From Moringa oleifera (lineage: Eukaryota > Streptophyta > Magnoliopsida > Brassicales > Moringaceae), in assembly GCA_021397835.1 (NCBI GenBank), contig JAJFZO010000229.1, forward strand, positions 4,126,501 through 4,190,500: DNA of 64,000 bases, given 5' to 3'. Below the pieces are notes generated by a model. The model had not been told where the DNA came from. It searched no databases and saw only the letters and a list, made by a program, of their open reading frames with translations. Below are positions 36,131 to 49,746 of the stretch, piece by piece (the first letter of the stretch is position 1; each line of letters starts with the position of its first letter). The translations under genes and the position numbers were made by a program.

Positions 36131-36904
36131 TGGGTGGTAAGTGTTAAGTGCAAAAGACAATTGTTGACCAATTATATCTTTCTTGATATTTAACCCATGG
36201 CACGAAATTAAAAAAATGATACAAAATATAAGAAACAAAATAAAAAATATGATATAAAATTAGAAAATATTATACGAAATTGAAAATTTCATATGAAATT
36301 AGTAAACATAATATGAAATTAAAAAATATAATACGAAATTAAAAAATATGATACGATTTGTAGGAATAACAAACGAGTATCAAACATGATACGGTTCTTA
36401 TTATCAAGTTACGAGAGTGAATATTCAATACATCCATATCAAAAACTCAAAGTTAAAACTCCAAAAAATTGAACAAATATATGCGACGCACATAAATAAC
36501 CCAAAACCAATTATTGAGTTTCAAAGCATCAAAAGAAACATAAAAAAAAAAGCGCATCGTTATATTCAAAAATCAAATATTCGTAAACCAACAATCAAAA
36601 TCACTTAAAATGCATTAAGAAAAATTTTATCAAGTTTTTACATACTAAAAGTAAATTCAAAATAATAAAATAAAAGCAAATAGAACGTTGTGGTACGATT
36701 CGATTTGTGAATATCTAATAATTAAAAAATTTAAAATTTAAATCAAAATTATCATTTAAAACCATACTTTGACTAATTTCTTCTAATTAAGCTAGTTCGA
36801 TGATATTTTTGATGATTTATGTGCAATAAAATACAAGAAATCAGTTACAACAGATTGAACAATGATGAAAAGAAGAAAAAAAGGTGAACGAGAAATTAAA
36901 ATAA
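36131..36904. other. AT-rich DNA with short GATACGAAATTAAAAAATAT repeats
   Basis: At about 36215-36360 a 20-25-bp A-rich unit (variants of ATACGAAATTAAAAAATAT) recurs several times. No gene seen. Confidence 0.5.
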
Positions 36905-37095
36905 AAGAGAAAGAGAGACGTTTGCAGGAGCTAGATTTTTTTATTCTCTCTAATGGGTAAATAAGTAACTATATATTATTTATTAAGAATATTTTGATTT
37001 AAAAATAGCTAAAAAGTGTTAAAATAACATAGATTACTAATTTAGGATATTTTCACTAATATTTCTGCACAGATGTCCAAAAATAAAATTTTCTC
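36905..37095. repeat. Dispersed repeat, copy B (related to 2195-2372)
   Basis: Direct-orientation match to copy A, about 75-80% by eye, from GACGTTTGCAGG to GATGTCCAAAAATAA. It lies about 0.8 kb beyond the MULE transposase start, so it may mark that element's end. Confidence 0.55.
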
Positions 37096-38330
37096 CCTTG
37101 TCTTTTAGAGAGATTACAATATTTTGAAAAACTAATAGAAAGATTTAAATTGCATCAAATTAAAAATTTAAAAATATAACCTAATTGAAACATCGAGGTT
37201 CAATTTAAAAAACATGATTAGTTTAGAATTTTTCATGATATTTACTTAAAATAGTCTACATGTAAGGAGATTTATGTTATTTTATGTTTAAAAAAGTTAA
37301 TTTTATAAAATAAAAACAATACGGTTTAAATTTCGTTACCCTTATTTTTTAAAGATTATTGAATCAAACTTTTTCTAACTTTTGTATGAATGAATAAATT
37401 TTTGTAATTTTTTATGTGGGTTAAATCTAAGTTAAAAAAATAACACAGAAAAATCTAATGTCTAAATTAGAGATGTATTTTCAGTTTAAATTTTAAAATT
37501 TAATTTATTTAAATGTATTTCTAATTTTATATATGTTTGATTTAATAAATATTATTCTTTTATATTTTAATTATAAATTTGTTTTAAAAGTAATTATAAA
37601 CAATATCAGTTAAAAATATATATTCTAATGATCAATGTTTACAACTGCTAATGTTTTATTTTTATTAATAATTATTATTAAGTAAAAATCACTCCCTGAA
37701 AACATGTTCAGAGATATTTATATTATATATACCGATAATTATGATAATTACTCTAAACAATTACCATAAAAAAAATGCCACTTTATTGTAGCGGTGGATC
37801 TAATATCCATGCATTTTGTCCTATAGATAATCTTGGTAGGGTGCAGTGGCCGTGATGCCGTGGTTTTGTATCTAGGCTTTTCAACTTCTACCCTCTCTTT
37901 CCTTTTTAATATGATCTGAGCTGGCCCAGATTAAATTAATTGTAAATCAGCCCTCGTCAGCTGAGGTTGGGTTTTGCATGTGTCCTAATCAACTCTGCCA
38001 AACTTGAAAGCATTATCTTTCCTAGATAACACAGATTTCATCGACTTACTTGGTTTATATATCTGGCTGTAATCAACGGAACCAAACTATAAAACACAAA
38101 ATTTCTTACAATGTTCACATTGCTTCCTTTTAGAAATTAGAATGGAGTCCAAATAAGCGGAGACAGGCTTGGAATTCCTTTGGGGCCAATTATATGATAG
38201 ATTTACAGACTAATAAGAAGATTTTGTGCACGTCTCTTGGAAAACATCGAGCTTTGATTTAATCATGCCATTTATACGACAGTGAAAGATGGTGAGCCAA
38301 TGCAAGCTTTGACTTACCCAGTTGCTCCCT
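37096..38330. other. AT-rich intergenic DNA upstream of CYP89A gene 2
   Basis: No gene seen. From about 37800 the composition becomes more mixed, which fits promoter DNA of the P450. Confidence 0.5.
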
Positions 38331-38337
38331 TATATAG
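38331..38337 (+). promoter_or_regulatory. TATA box of CYP89A gene 2
   Basis: TATATAG lies 64-70 bp before the ATG at 38401, the same arrangement as gene 1. Confidence 0.55.
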
Positions 38338-38400
38338 AGAGCGTACCTGCATACGAATCAGTGGCACTCCCTCTTCCTTTTCGTGGGAGGCAAAAAAAAG

Positions 38401-39978
38401 ATGGAAACTTGGTTCCTTGTCCTCGTATCTGTCTCTGTTTCTCTCATCCTTAGGTCCATCATCCTTAACCTTGTTCTCTCCACCACCAAGAAGTCATCTG
38501 GTACCCTTCCTCCAGGGCCTTTCACCTTACCACTCATCGGCGGCATTTTATGGCTTCGAAAATCCTTCTCCGAGATTGAACCCATCCTCCGGGGCCTCAG
38601 TGCTAAGTTCGGCCCCATGGTCAGCCTCCGCATCGGCTCCCAATATCCCGCTATCTTCGTCAACGATCGATTCTTGGCCTACCAAGCCTTGGTTCAGAGT
38701 GGCGCTGTCTTTGCCGACCGCCCTCCGCCGCTTGTTGTCAGCAAGATTTTTTCCAGCAACCAGCACAACATCAGTTCCGCATCCTATGGTTCAACTTGGC
38801 GACTCTTGAGGCGCAACTTGACTGCAGAAATCCTTCATCCTTCACGCGTGAAGACCTACTGTCACGCACGGAGATGGGTCTTGGATATACTTCTCGAACG
38901 CCTTTCGCCGAAGCAGAGAGAATTTGGTCAGCCAGTCCGCGTATTGGATCACTTCCATCATGCCATGTTTTGCTTGTTAGTGCTTATGTGCTTCGGGGAC
39001 AAGCTGAATGAAAAACAGATCCAAGAAATCGCCAAAGCCGAACGTCGCATACTGTTGAGCTTTTCCAGATTCAACATACTGAATTTCTGGCCAGCCGTGA
39101 CGAAGTTTTTGCTTCGTAAGCGATGGGAGGAGTTGTTTCAACTCCGCAAAGATCAATACGAAGTATTGGTTCCTTTGATAAGAGCGAGAAAGAAGCTTAA
39201 AGAAGAGAAATTAAACAAAACTAACAACGATGAAGAATATGTTCTATCTTATGTGGACACCCTGTTGGATCTGGAGCTACCTGAGGAAAAGAAGAAGCTT
39301 GACGAACAGCAACTGATTAGTTTGTGCTCGGAGTTCCTGGACGCGGGCACGGATACTACATCCACGGCTTTGCAGTGGATCATGGCGAACATGGTGAAAT
39401 ACCCACGTATTCAAGAGAAGCTATACATGGAAATCAAAGGGGTTGTGGGGGATGAAGAGGAGGAGGTGAAGGAGGATGACCTGCCCAAGATGCCTTACCT
39501 GAAGGCAGTAATTTTGGAAGGGTTAAGGAGGCACCCTCCTGCGCACTTTGTATTGCCGCATGCAGTGACAGAAGACACGCAGTTGGGTGGCTTTGACATG
39601 CCTAAAAGTGGTACTATCAACTTCATGATAGCTGACATAGGATGGGATCCCAACTTGTGGGAGGACCCAATGGCTTTCAAGCCTGAGAGATTTTTGAGTA
39701 GTGATGGTGGTAAAGCAGAAGCCTTTGATATTACTGGAAGCAGAGAGATTAAGATGATGCCATTTGGGGCGGGAAGAAGGATCTGTCCTGGGCTTGGCTT
39801 GGCTCTTCTTCATTTGGAGTATTTTGTGGCTAATCTGGTCAGCAAGTTTGAGTGGAAGGCAGTGGATGGAGATGAAGTGGACTTGTCAGAGAAGCTAGAG
39901 TTCACTGTGGTCATGAAATATCCACTGCAAGCTAACATTTATCCAAGGAGAAAAATGACCAATTCGATCATCGAGTAG
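38401..39978 (+). CDS. CYP89A: Cytochrome P450, CYP89A family, gene 2 of 4
   Basis: Single exon, 525 aa from [10 protein letters not shown]. The frame is open further upstream to 38383, but only through a GTG. The ATG at 38401 aligns with the METW start of all four copies. It has an N-terminal membrane anchor, [12 protein letters not shown] hinge, I-helix AGTDTT (315-320), EGLR (E373, R376), PERF, and [10 protein letters not shown] with Cys462. All canonical catalytic residues are present. The C-terminus is about 8 residues longer than in its neighbours (ends KMTNSIIE), because the stop used by the others is replaced here. Likely an ER monooxygenase like CYP89A9; the substrate is unknown. It lies 1.8 kb upstream of gene 3, the closest pair in the array. 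Confidence 0.94.
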   Translation: METWFLVLVSVSVSLILRSIILNLVLSTTKKSSGTLPPGPFTLPLIGGILWLRKSFSEIEPILRGLSAKFGPMVSLRIGSQYPAIFVNDRFLAYQALVQSGAVFADRPPPLVVSKIFSSNQHNISSASYGSTWRLLRRNLTAEILHPSRVKTYCHARRWVLDILLERLSPKQREFGQPVRVLDHFHHAMFCLLVLMCFGDKLNEKQIQEIAKAERRILLSFSRFNILNFWPAVTKFLLRKRWEELFQLRKDQYEVLVPLIRARKKLKEEKLNKTNNDEEYVLSYVDTLLDLELPEEKKKLDEQQLISLCSEFLDAGTDTTSTALQWIMANMVKYPRIQEKLYMEIKGVVGDEEEEVKEDDLPKMPYLKAVILEGLRRHPPAHFVLPHAVTEDTQLGGFDMPKSGTINFMIADIGWDPNLWEDPMAFKPERFLSSDGGKAEAFDITGSREIKMMPFGAGRRICPGLGLALLHLEYFVANLVSKFEWKAVDGDEVDLSEKLEFTVVMKYPLQANIYPRRKMTNSIIE

Positions 39979-41768
39979 GTTCCTGCAATTTAACGTGTCT
40001 TTTTTCTCTCTTTCGTTGTCTCTTTCTCGCTTGGTAGTTTGCATGCCATTCATGGCCTGTTGGCTTTTGATCTTAAAGAAGAAACCCAAGTTGTAGCTTT
40101 CGAAAACTATAAAATAATTCGTAAAAGCTGGCCGGAAACTGCGGGTATGGAATTTTATGTGCAACAATCGGAATCATCAAAAATAGGAATAAAGAATCAC
40201 AATCAAAATACATTTTTTATTTAATTTTCAAAAATCAAAATTAAAACACATTTATTGTGACTTGAAATTAAAATAAAATATACATATATATATATATTTT
40301 TAAAGTAAATTTATAAATTTTAATTAAATAAAAATAATATTATATGATTTAATAATAAATATTCCTTAAAATTATATTTTTAAAAATAAATAAAAATAAA
40401 ATATTTTAAAAATTAATTAGACATATTTAATTTTTCATTTTACTTAAATATTTAAAAAATAAGATAAAATAACAATTTATCTTAGACTTCAAGAATGAAA
40501 ATGTCAATTTTACCAGGATTTAGGATTTTCACCCTTCTTCTTCAGCTTAAAATTCACATTTTTATTTTCTATTAAAAATATATATTTATTTTAAATTTTT
40601 CATTCCAGTGCTCCATTTATGATTAATAAATACATCAGACGAGCAATATTAGAAACACAAAAGGAACTGTATTTTTTTTACTGTAAATTATTTTGTGAGG
40701 CAGATCACAATAAAACTTTCAGTTAAGTTTGGTTTAATCGATACCATTTTGTCTTATGAAGAATTTCACTTCAAATTGTTGCTATTTAAATTGTTAACAT
40801 TTTAATGAATAATATCATTAGTAATTGACTATGGAAATAATAGCTCTGCCACAATAGGAATCTCGTCTTGGTCCATACATGAAGGTTTTCTTCAACCTCC
40901 AACAAAGATGATGTTCAGAAGCTGCTAGACCACTGGTGCAACAGTCTCCTGTACATGTCATTTAACAACTGGATTCTTCACCTTTCGGTGGCGCTCAGAA
41001 TCGCTGGGAGCTTCTTCTTCACCTGTAAATGGCCGGATACTTTGTATGAAACTGAAGCTCTCATTTCCCGTTCATATCATTTTGGTATCAGATTTTTCTC
41101 TCATTAAAGCATCAGAGTGATCCCCGAGGATATCTCTTGCTTTCCTAAGTTTACTTTGCGAAGGAATCATCTCTTGACCAGTCATTATAAGCCTGAATCC
41201 TACTCAAAGGAGTAATTAACTCTACCAAGTATATCTCTCTCCCTTGCATGTTTTTCTCTTTGACCAATTTTGATATCAATAGGTCCATATATTGTATTGA
41301 CTTGGATGATTTATAAACATTGTACATATTTTTTGAAATTATTATTTATGACTTTAAAATGTCAAGAATTAAAATTTCTATTTGTCGGCATTGTATCAAA
41401 TTTATCTGATATATCATTGGTACAAAATCTAGAAACTTATCTGATTGTGATTTGTGCTGTAGAATCTATTTTCACATAAGTAGCTTAACATTTGATGTTC
41501 TGTAGATAAGTTGCCAAAATAAGTAGCTAGACGTGGCATTAGTTTTGTGAAGAGTAGCAGATTTTTGTTTAAGATAGGAAGAACAAATTTTGTGGACAGC
41601 AAGGCATATCTTGACATTATAGGCATGCAGGAGCAATCTAGGAAGCTTCACAGCAGAAATGGAAACTCTCCAAATCAGCATTAGCAAACGCAAGCCTTGA
41701 CGTATACATTGTATGTATACAAATACAAGCACACACACAAAGATGCAATTATCTCTAGCAAAAAAAAC
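39979..41768. other. Intergenic between CYP89A genes 2 and 3
   Basis: AT-rich (40200-40600) with a more mixed segment at about 40850-41230 that looks exon-like in composition but gives no recognisable protein in any frame. Confidence 0.45.
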
Positions 41769-43319
41769 ATGGAAACTTGGTTTCTCATCCTCCTCTCCAT
41801 CTCCCTATCTCTTCTCCTCAGGGCCATTATCCTTAACTTTTCCTTCTTCCATACCACAAAAAAGCCATCTTGCCCCCTTCCTCCGGGGCCTTTCACCTTC
41901 CCACTCGTTGGCGGGATCTTATGGCTGCGGAAGTCCTTCTCCGAGATCGAGCCAATCCTCCGGTCCCTCCACGCCAAGCTCGGCCCCATGGTCACCCTCA
42001 GCATCGGCTCCCGCCGAGCCATCTTTGTCGCTGACCGCTTCTTGGCCTACCAAGCCTTGATCCAGAATGGTGCTATCTTCTCTGACCGTCCTCCTGCGCT
42101 GGCCATCAACAAGATCATTTCTAGTAACCAGCACAACGTTAGCTCGGCATCCTACGGCCCTACGTGGCGCCTCTTAAGGCGCAATCTGACAGCAGAAATC
42201 CTCCATCCTTCGCGTGTCAAGACCTACGCTCACGCCCGCAGGTGGGTCTTGCAGGTGCTTCTGGAACGCCTCATGTCGCAGCGGGAGTTCGGTCAGCCCG
42301 TCTGCGTTGTGGATCACTTGCGATATGCCATGTTTTGCTTGTTAGTCCTTATGTGCTTTGGGGACAAACTCAATGAGAAACAAATTCAAGAAATCGAAAG
42401 CGTTCAACGTCGCCTGCTGTTGAGTTTTGGAAGATTCAACATGCTGAATTTCTGGCCGGCAGTCACAAAGGTTTTGCTTCGTAAACGATGGGATGACTTA
42501 TTCCAGATCCGGAAAGATCAAAAGGGTGTATTGGTTCCTTTGATAAGAGCGCGAAAGAAGCTCAAGGAAGTGAAGTTAAACAAAACTAAGGACGATAAAG
42601 AGTATGTTTTATCATACGTGGATACATTGTTAGATCTGGAGTTACCAGAGGAGAAGAGGAAACTTGATGAGGAAGAACTAATTACTTTATGCTCGGAGTT
42701 CCTGGACGGAGGCACAGATACTACATCAACGGCTTTACAGTGGATCATGGCGAATTTGGTGAAATACCCACATATTCAGGAGAAGCTATTCAGGGAGATC
42801 AAAGTGGTTATGGGGGATGGAGAGGAAGAGGTCAAAGAAGATGACATGCACAAGATGCCCTATCTAAAGGCAGTAGTTTTGGAAGGTTTAAGGAGGCATC
42901 CTCCTGCGCACTTTGTATTGCCACATAGAGTCTCTGAAGACACAGAACTGGGTGGCTTTCTGGTGCCTAAAAATGGCAGTATTAACTTCATGGTAGCTGA
43001 CATGGGGTGGGATCCGAAGGTCTGGGAGGACCCAATGGCTTTTAAGCCTGAGAGGTTTCTCAACGGCGAAGGTAAACCAGAAGCCTTCGATATCACAGGA
43101 AGTAAAGAGATTAAGATGATGCCATTTGGGGCTGGAAGGAGGATCTGTCCTGGGCTTGGCTTGGCTCTTCTTCATTTGGAATATTTTGTGGCCAATTTGG
43201 TCTGGAATTTTGAATGGAAGGCAGTGGATGGGGATAAAGTGGACTTGGCAGAGAAGCAAGAGTTTACTATGGTCATGAAATATCCACTTAAAGCTCACAT
43301 TTCTCCAAGAGAAAAATGA
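41769..43319 (+). CDS. CYP89A: Cytochrome P450, CYP89A family, gene 3 of 4
   Basis: Single exon, 516 aa from [10 protein letters not shown]. An in-frame upstream extension to 41697 is rejected because it breaks the alignment with the other copies and precedes the membrane anchor. It has I-helix GGTDTT (314-319), EGLR, PERF, and [10 protein letters not shown] with Cys460. All catalytic motifs are intact. It is most similar to genes 2 and 4, for instance the shared AHFVLPH and [11 protein letters not shown] stretches. No clear TATA box; TATGTATAC near 41713 is a weak candidate. Predicted microsomal monooxygenase. Confidence 0.94.
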   Translation: METWFLILLSISLSLLLRAIILNFSFFHTTKKPSCPLPPGPFTFPLVGGILWLRKSFSEIEPILRSLHAKLGPMVTLSIGSRRAIFVADRFLAYQALIQNGAIFSDRPPALAINKIISSNQHNVSSASYGPTWRLLRRNLTAEILHPSRVKTYAHARRWVLQVLLERLMSQREFGQPVCVVDHLRYAMFCLLVLMCFGDKLNEKQIQEIESVQRRLLLSFGRFNMLNFWPAVTKVLLRKRWDDLFQIRKDQKGVLVPLIRARKKLKEVKLNKTKDDKEYVLSYVDTLLDLELPEEKRKLDEEELITLCSEFLDGGTDTTSTALQWIMANLVKYPHIQEKLFREIKVVMGDGEEEVKEDDMHKMPYLKAVVLEGLRRHPPAHFVLPHRVSEDTELGGFLVPKNGSINFMVADMGWDPKVWEDPMAFKPERFLNGEGKPEAFDITGSKEIKMMPFGAGRRICPGLGLALLHLEYFVANLVWNFEWKAVDGDKVDLAEKQEFTMVMKYPLKAHISPREK

Positions 43320-45889
43320 CAACAAATATGGTCCATTATTCCTTACTTTCAATGTTCTTCTACAGTTCAATGAACCGCCAACTTTGATATCTAGATATTT
43401 CTTGAAGACAATAAAGTTGAATGCATGTTAAGTATAAAAATGCATTACTAAATAGTGAAAACAGTCAGTTTTTAGCGTGCCCATCCTGTTTTCTTGAATC
43501 GTTTTCAAAGAAAACATAACAATATTTAAATGTAATTTTACTTTTTAATCAATAAAAATAACTAGAAAGTAAAAATTATTATTTTAGTATAAGTTTAAGA
43601 TTATATATTAATATTCAAACTAAATTTAATTTCCAAATAAATAACATTAAAATAAGAAAAATTATTGATTCTAAATATATTTTAAAATAAGAATAACTAT
43701 ATATATATATATATATATATATCATAAATAGATAGTTTGGGTTGGGGATTTATTAGAAATTGGATTTGATTTAGGAAACAACCCTTCTAACCAATCAAAT
43801 TTCATTAGAAATTTTGAGAATTTGCTTTGAATTTGCTTTAGAATTTTAATTTTTATGTTTTTAAGTGAAATTATCGTCGAAATCTGTTCGAGTATAGTCT
43901 AAAAGAAAATGGAATTTTCATTGCCATTAGTAAAGATTAAAGTTCCAATGGTATTCCAAAAAGAAAATATATTCTCATGAAAATTTCCTTTTCAATCTTT
44001 TCCTTCTATTTGTCTACAAAAATAATTCCACCAGAACTATTTCCTTAACTAATTCTAATAAAACATTATTTTTGTGGAAATTTTTTGTTAAATTTTCTCT
44101 GCAATGGTTCAAAGGGAATTTTCCATAGGAATATTTTGTTGGAAAATATTTGGTGATTGAATTGCAATTTAAGCTATTTTTAATATTTTAAAAGAAAATT
44201 TTAACATTTTTTAATCTCGTTGCATGATACTAATATAATTGAACAGAGAAAGATTGGAAATATGATTTTTTTTTTAATCTTTTTTGAAAAGTAAGTTCAA
44301 TTTTTTTGAATCTCCTTTAAAAAGATTAATGTATATTTCATTGGAATATACTGCTGCATCAACTTTATAAAATAATTTTATTAAAATAGATAAATTTAGA
44401 TTAATATTGACTTTGCTTAAGTAAAAAGAAAGTAAAATTTTAATTAAATTGCATAGATTGGTACTTTGTAAGAATTCAGAAAAAGTTCATGTATATACAG
44501 ACACAAGCATACACTTATGTGTGTATGACTTGTATTACTATGTACAATTAAGGTTAACTAATTTTAGTAATATGTATATATACAGTATATAGTACTACAC
44601 AAATATGCTAATATGTGGTATTACTTTCAGATTGATTTTGATCACTAAACCCTAACTCGACAAATATGTTGATATCATATCACAATGAGAAAATCAATTC
44701 AGAAACAAAATCACTAGTGATCCAACATCTTCATGTTGATTTTCAATTTCACAACCAAATGATCCTTTTAATTTTACATAAATTTAAGTTCTCTTGATTT
44801 TGAATGATTGCCCTAACATGATATAACTATAATTTCAATATTATAATTTCAATATATATTTCTCACAAAGTACTTCTTTTTTTTATGAGCTAATCGTCAA
44901 AAATAGGTTAAAAGTTTTCTTTTTTCACAAAATTATCCTAAATTAATAAGTTAAATATTTTGAGGTAAAATATTTTTTAGTTTTTTAATTGTAAATTTTG
45001 AAAATATCCTACTATCACTAATTTATGTGTTTTTAATCTAAACACAAAATAAAATCAAATAATCCTTAAATAAATGATTTAATTCTCCTTATGTGCTAAG
45101 TATATTTTCAATTGTGTAATACCCAAAACAAACGTGTATTAACCGGAACAATTTTTTTTCCAAAGAATATAATGATTAGTTTCCATTAAAATTTGAGAAG
45201 TTCTTAAATTTCCCCTAAAATCTGTATTGTTTATTGTTCAGAGCTTATTCATTTTCGTTTTCTCCCCCTTTCCTCATCTCTTTTATTCTTTATCTTCCAT
45301 TGTCAAAGCTCCCTTATTGGTGAAATTCGTTTTTTTACATCATAACTATAGTAGAGGTCAAACCATCAAACCATTTTCAAAACCCATTTTTGGTGGAACT
45401 CATTTTTGACTTAAATCCATTTTCACCTGAAGCTTGTTCTTTTACTTTTCCTCCTCATTCCTCTGTCTCCTTCACGTTGTCGCCTTTGCCTTACTGGTCT
45501 CAGTTTTCTTTATTTCTCTCACCTTGTCGCCCTCATCTTATCATCAATCATCTTGAAAAGCAATTCATCACGTCGAACAGGTTTATGCAAAAAAAAAGTC
45601 ACTGTGGAAAGTCCATCAAAAATTCATACTGAGCATCCCATCAATGAAACCTATGTTTCTCATTATCATTGTGAAGGTATGGTAAAAGCATGATATAAAT
45701 ATTTATTTTTTGATATTATATACATCAAATAGGAGTGACTTTGACAAAATGTGTTAAATTTCTTAATTTTTAGCCATTTATAGTTATATTTGATTGTTAA
45801 ATATGGTTGAAATTTTGAAAGTGAGTAGAGTTTTTGAAAAGTTTGGTTAAGAGTTTGGATTGTATGAAAAGTGCAAGATTGTTGAGGTT
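43320..45889. other. AT-rich intergenic DNA
   Basis: Contains an (AT)n microsatellite at about 43697-43722. Short frames at 45227-45409 and 45390-45632 are Pro/Ser/Phe-rich without domains. No gene supported. Confidence 0.5.
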
Positions 45890-46015
45890 GTGTTAAGATG
45901 ATAAGTTTATGTATGAATTGTATGCATAATGAGATGGTTAAGCAATTCTGTGCAGTAATAATTTTCACAACTTTGATAGTAAGTCGAAGTTGTTTGATAG
46001 TGATTTGTAACTTTA
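45890..46015. repeat. Repeat related to DNA at 56001-56095
   Basis: The words AATGAGATGGTTAA, TGTGCAGTA and TTTGATAGTGATTTGTAA occur in the same order at both places. The second copy directly abuts the right LTR of the gypsy element, so the host region was already repetitive when the element inserted. Confidence 0.6.
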
Positions 46016-46149
46016 GTTAATAATTGATATATTTTTTTAATTTTTTCTAAAAATTTAAGATGCAAAAAGAGAATTTATGATATAATAACTTAAATTGTTA
46101 ATGAATAAATAATAATTAAATGATAAAATAATGACAAATTAGGATATTT

Positions 46150-47095
46150 TTGACAGGGAGAAAAAAATGTTAAGGAATTTAGTTGAGAAAAATCAATAGA
46201 TGTTCATATTTATTATTTTGTAACTACTTTGATTTATTTCCTTATCTTGATTTATAACTATCTTGTTTCTTATTTTATATTGATTTATTTTCTTATTCTA
46301 TATTGATTTGTTTTCTTATTTTGCATAGATTTATTTTCTTATTTTTTGATTTAAGTTAAATTTTATTTACAAAGTTGATTGTATTACAATTTTATCTCTT
46401 AATTGGTTGATTTTACTTTAAATATAAATTATTAATTTTTAACATTTATTTTATTTGAACATAGTAATATATGCATTTTTCCTAATCATATTGAGCACAT
46501 GATGGTCCGAATGGGCACTAATTTTTATGTTATTATATTTTACTATTATATTATTAAATGTAGCAGTAGTTACTAACTCGAATATGTTAACAATACGTAG
46601 GATATATTTGACAAGGATAAAAACAATATTAAGAAATTTAGTTGAAAAAATAAAGAGATGTTTATATTTGTTATTTTGTAACTATCTTGATTTATTTCTT
46701 AATTTTGATTTATAATTATCTGATTTTTTATTTTGTTTTGATTTGTTTTTTTATTTTATTTCGACTTGTTTTGTTATTTGGTATTGATTTATTTTTTTAT
46801 TTCGTACTAATATGTTTCTTTATTTTGTATATACATTTTTCTTATTTTGTTTTGATTTGTTTCCTTATTTTATTTTGACTTATTTTGTTATTTTATTTTG
46901 ATTTATTTTTTTATTTCGTACTAATATGTTTCTTTATTTTGTATAGATTTTTTTTCTTATTTTATTTTTATTTATTTCTTTATTTTGTTTAATTTACTTT
47001 TTTTGTAATAATTTATTTTTTATTTCATATTAATTTGTTTTCTTATTTTGTGTATATTTGTTTTCTTATTTTATGTTGATTTGAGTTAAATTTTT
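46150..47095. repeat. T-rich satellite-like region with internal duplication
   Basis: Dozens of imperfect TTGATTTATTTTCTTATTTTG-type units (about 20-27 bp). A larger duplication is visible: about 46153-46300 (GACAGGGAGAAAAA on) recurs at about 46605-46745, about 450 bp apart. The Phe/Leu-rich open frame at 46687-46878 is a by-product. Confidence 0.7.
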
Positions 47096-47141
47096 TTTAT
47101 GTGCACTGCATAGTAATTTGTATAGTTTACATATGTATAAA

Positions 47142-48343
47142 TGATAGAATGCATAATAATCATATATATTATTATATTTTCTCGTATTTTATTGGTTATA
47201 AATGATTAAATCTTAGATTTTGACTATGTTTTATATTTAATAGGGTGGATTGAGGAAATCAACTAAGATGGACTCAAATTCATTATTTGAAGATATAAAG
47301 TTGGATTCCTAAGAGATGTGGATGAACTAGAAGATGTCTTTGGATAAGGCGCTGAGACTCCCAATAACATTGGAATTTCACCGAACGAAGACTTTATCTT
47401 TTATTTAAAAAGCAATTGTAGAATTTTATCTTTATCTTTATCTTTAAGAGTCCTAGTTAAAATAGGTTATTATGTTTAAGGATTATTATATAAAGGGGAG
47501 GTAGTTCCTTCAAAGGAACATCCAGAGTTTATTTTTTATTTTCTTCTTTTCGTAGGTCTTTTTCTTTTCATGGATTGCTAAACATCTCTTCCAGTCAAAG
47601 GATAATCAAGGGTTTGATTCTTCAGAATTGTGAGATCTAACTGGTTTTATTTGTTTTTTTTATTTCTTCATTGTTTATTTATCTTCTGTGCTTATTGAAA
47701 ATATTATCTTGGTTGATTGCAACAAAAAGGGCCCTTTGTTTAATCATTAAAATAATAAGTTACTATTTAAAACTTTAAATCCGTAATTGTTTAAGTGTTC
47801 TAATATAAGTAGTAAATAACATAGTTGATTACAAAAGAGGTTTTCAATTTATGTTATGAAGATAAATAATCTAGTTTAAATAAACCTACATATGTGTTTA
47901 TTGGCTAGAATTGGTAGTTTTTCTAATTCTTAATGCTATTGGTAAATTAAATCCTAAGATCGTATCTAGGGTTATTTATTGATAAGAGAAATAATTAGAG
48001 ATCGTATCCTGGTTATCAAAGAAGTAAGGAAAAACAGGTTGTTAGGTGGTACCAACAACCATAACTAATTCAGTGAAGATTAAAAGATTTTTATCTTTGC
48101 ATCAATGATCAATTCCTAAATCAAACCTGAAATTATACCTTTGACTGGATACTTTATTACATTAATTTTTTCTTTCCTATTTGATCTATTTTTAACTCCT
48201 CAAACCCCCTTTTCTTTTATTTTATTTTGCAAAAAAATAAATCTAACCAATCTTTGTGGAAACGACCTTGCTCATCTATACTACAAGTTTAATATTTTGA
48301 GCAAGAATTTAGGAATTTAATTTGTTGGTCTCGACAACCACCA
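47142..48343 (+). repeat. 5' LTR of the Athila-like element
   Basis: 1202 bp, from TGATAGAATGC to CAACCACCA. A likely TATA box is TATATAAAGG at about 47488-47497. About 99.2% identical to the 3' LTR by hand count. Confidence 0.93.
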
Positions 48344-48348
48344 ATTTT

Positions 48349-48366
48349 TGGCGCCGTTGCCGGGGA
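48349..48366 (+). promoter_or_regulatory. Primer-binding site, tRNA-Asp
   Basis: TGGCGCCGTTGCCGGGGA, five bases after the 5' LTR, is complementary to the 3' end of plant tRNA-Asp, the usual Athila primer. Confidence 0.9.
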
Positions 48367-48390
48367 TTGGTTTTAATTAGATTTATTTTA

Positions 48391-49743
48391 ATGCTCTGTT
48401 CTTCTGGTGCAGGTGATCTAGTTCCATACGATCCTGAAATTGAGAAGACAGCAAAAAGATTAAGGAAGGAAGCTAAATTACGAAGTCAACAAGAATCTTC
48501 ACCTTCATCTTCTGAATCAAATTTAGTATTTAATTTAGTTGATTCATCTAGTGATTCTAAAATAGAACAAGACATGGCTAATGAAGAGAGAACTTTGAGG
48601 CAATTGGCTGCACCAGAAGTAAATCAGCAGCCACTCTGCATTCAATATCCAATTTTACAAGCAGATTTTGAGTTAAAGTCTGGTTTGATCCATTTGCTCC
48701 CGAAGTTTCACGGCTTTGAGAATGAAGATCCTCACAAGCATCTAAAGGAATTCCATGTGGTGTGCTCAAGCCTAAAACCACAAGGAGTAACTGAAAATGA
48801 GATCAAATTACGTGCTTTTCCATTCTCACTGACTGAAAAAGCAAAAGATTGGTTGTTTTATTTACCTTCTGGTTCTGTGACCACATGGATACAGATGGTA
48901 ACGTTATTTCTTGATAAATTTTTCCCTGCTTCACGAGCTGCTAGTATTAGAAGGGAAATATGTGGGATAAAGCAGAGAGATATTGAAACCCTTCATGAGT
49001 ATTGGGAAAGATTTAAACAACTGTGTGCAAGTTGTCCTCAACATGGAATTTCTGAACAACTTCTCATTTAGTATTTTTATGAAGGATTATTACCTTTGGA
49101 AAGAAGGATGATGGATGCAGCTAGTGGAGGTGCTATAGTAAATAAAACTCCTCGTGAAGCTAGAGATTTGATTTCCACCATGGCTGCTAACTCACAACAG
49201 TTTGGATTTAGACAAGATACATCTTTAAAAAGGATTAATGAGGTAAATATATCTTCTCTTGAAAATCAAATAGCCAATCTAACTTCTCTTGTTCAACAAT
49301 TGGCTGTAGGAAACGTGCAACAAGTTAAAGCTTGTGGGATTTGTGCTGCTACTAGTCATCCAATTGACATGTGTCCTACACTTCAAGATGATCCTTATAA
49401 GGATGCTAATGTAGTTGGAGGATTCTCAGGTCCACCACAAAGGAAGTATGACCCTTATTCAAATACATATAACCTAGGATGGAGGGATCATCCCAATCTT
49501 AGTTATGGAGCAAGACCTCAATTTCAATCTAGACAACCAGCTCCACTACCACAACCTCATCCGAATTCAGGTATGTCTCTTGAAGATATTGTTAAATCAC
49601 TTGCATCTAACACACAACAATTTCAGCAGGAGACAAGAACAAGTATTAGAAAGTTAGAGGATCAAGTAGGTCAACTAGCATCTTCAATGGACAGATTGGA
49701 ATCTCAAGGAAAATTGCCTTCACAAACTATTGTTAACCCAAAA
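48391..49743 (+). pseudogene. gag of the Athila-like element, interrupted by a stop
   Basis: The likely start is ATG 48391 (MLCSSGAGDL). The same frame is open back to 48322, but that would lie inside the LTR and primer site. The retrotransposon gag domain is recognisable in LIHLLPKFHGFENEDPHKHL and KDWLFYLPSGSVTTW, about residues 100-170. TAG at 49069-49071 interrupts the frame in front of YFYEGLLPLERR. The second half (49096-49743) has the zinc-binding CGICAATSHPIDMC stretch at about 49330-49371. TAG at 49744-49746 separates it from pol in the same frame. gag forms the virus-like particle. Confidence 0.85.
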
Positions 49744-49746
49744 TAG

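Noticed and set aside
40850..41230. Exon-like segment between CYP89A genes 2 and 3
   Set aside because: Composition is mixed, but all frames are broken and nothing is recognisable.
41697..41768. In-frame upstream extension of CYP89A gene 3
   Set aside because: The same argument applies: it is not shared with the paralogues, and the anchor must be N-terminal.
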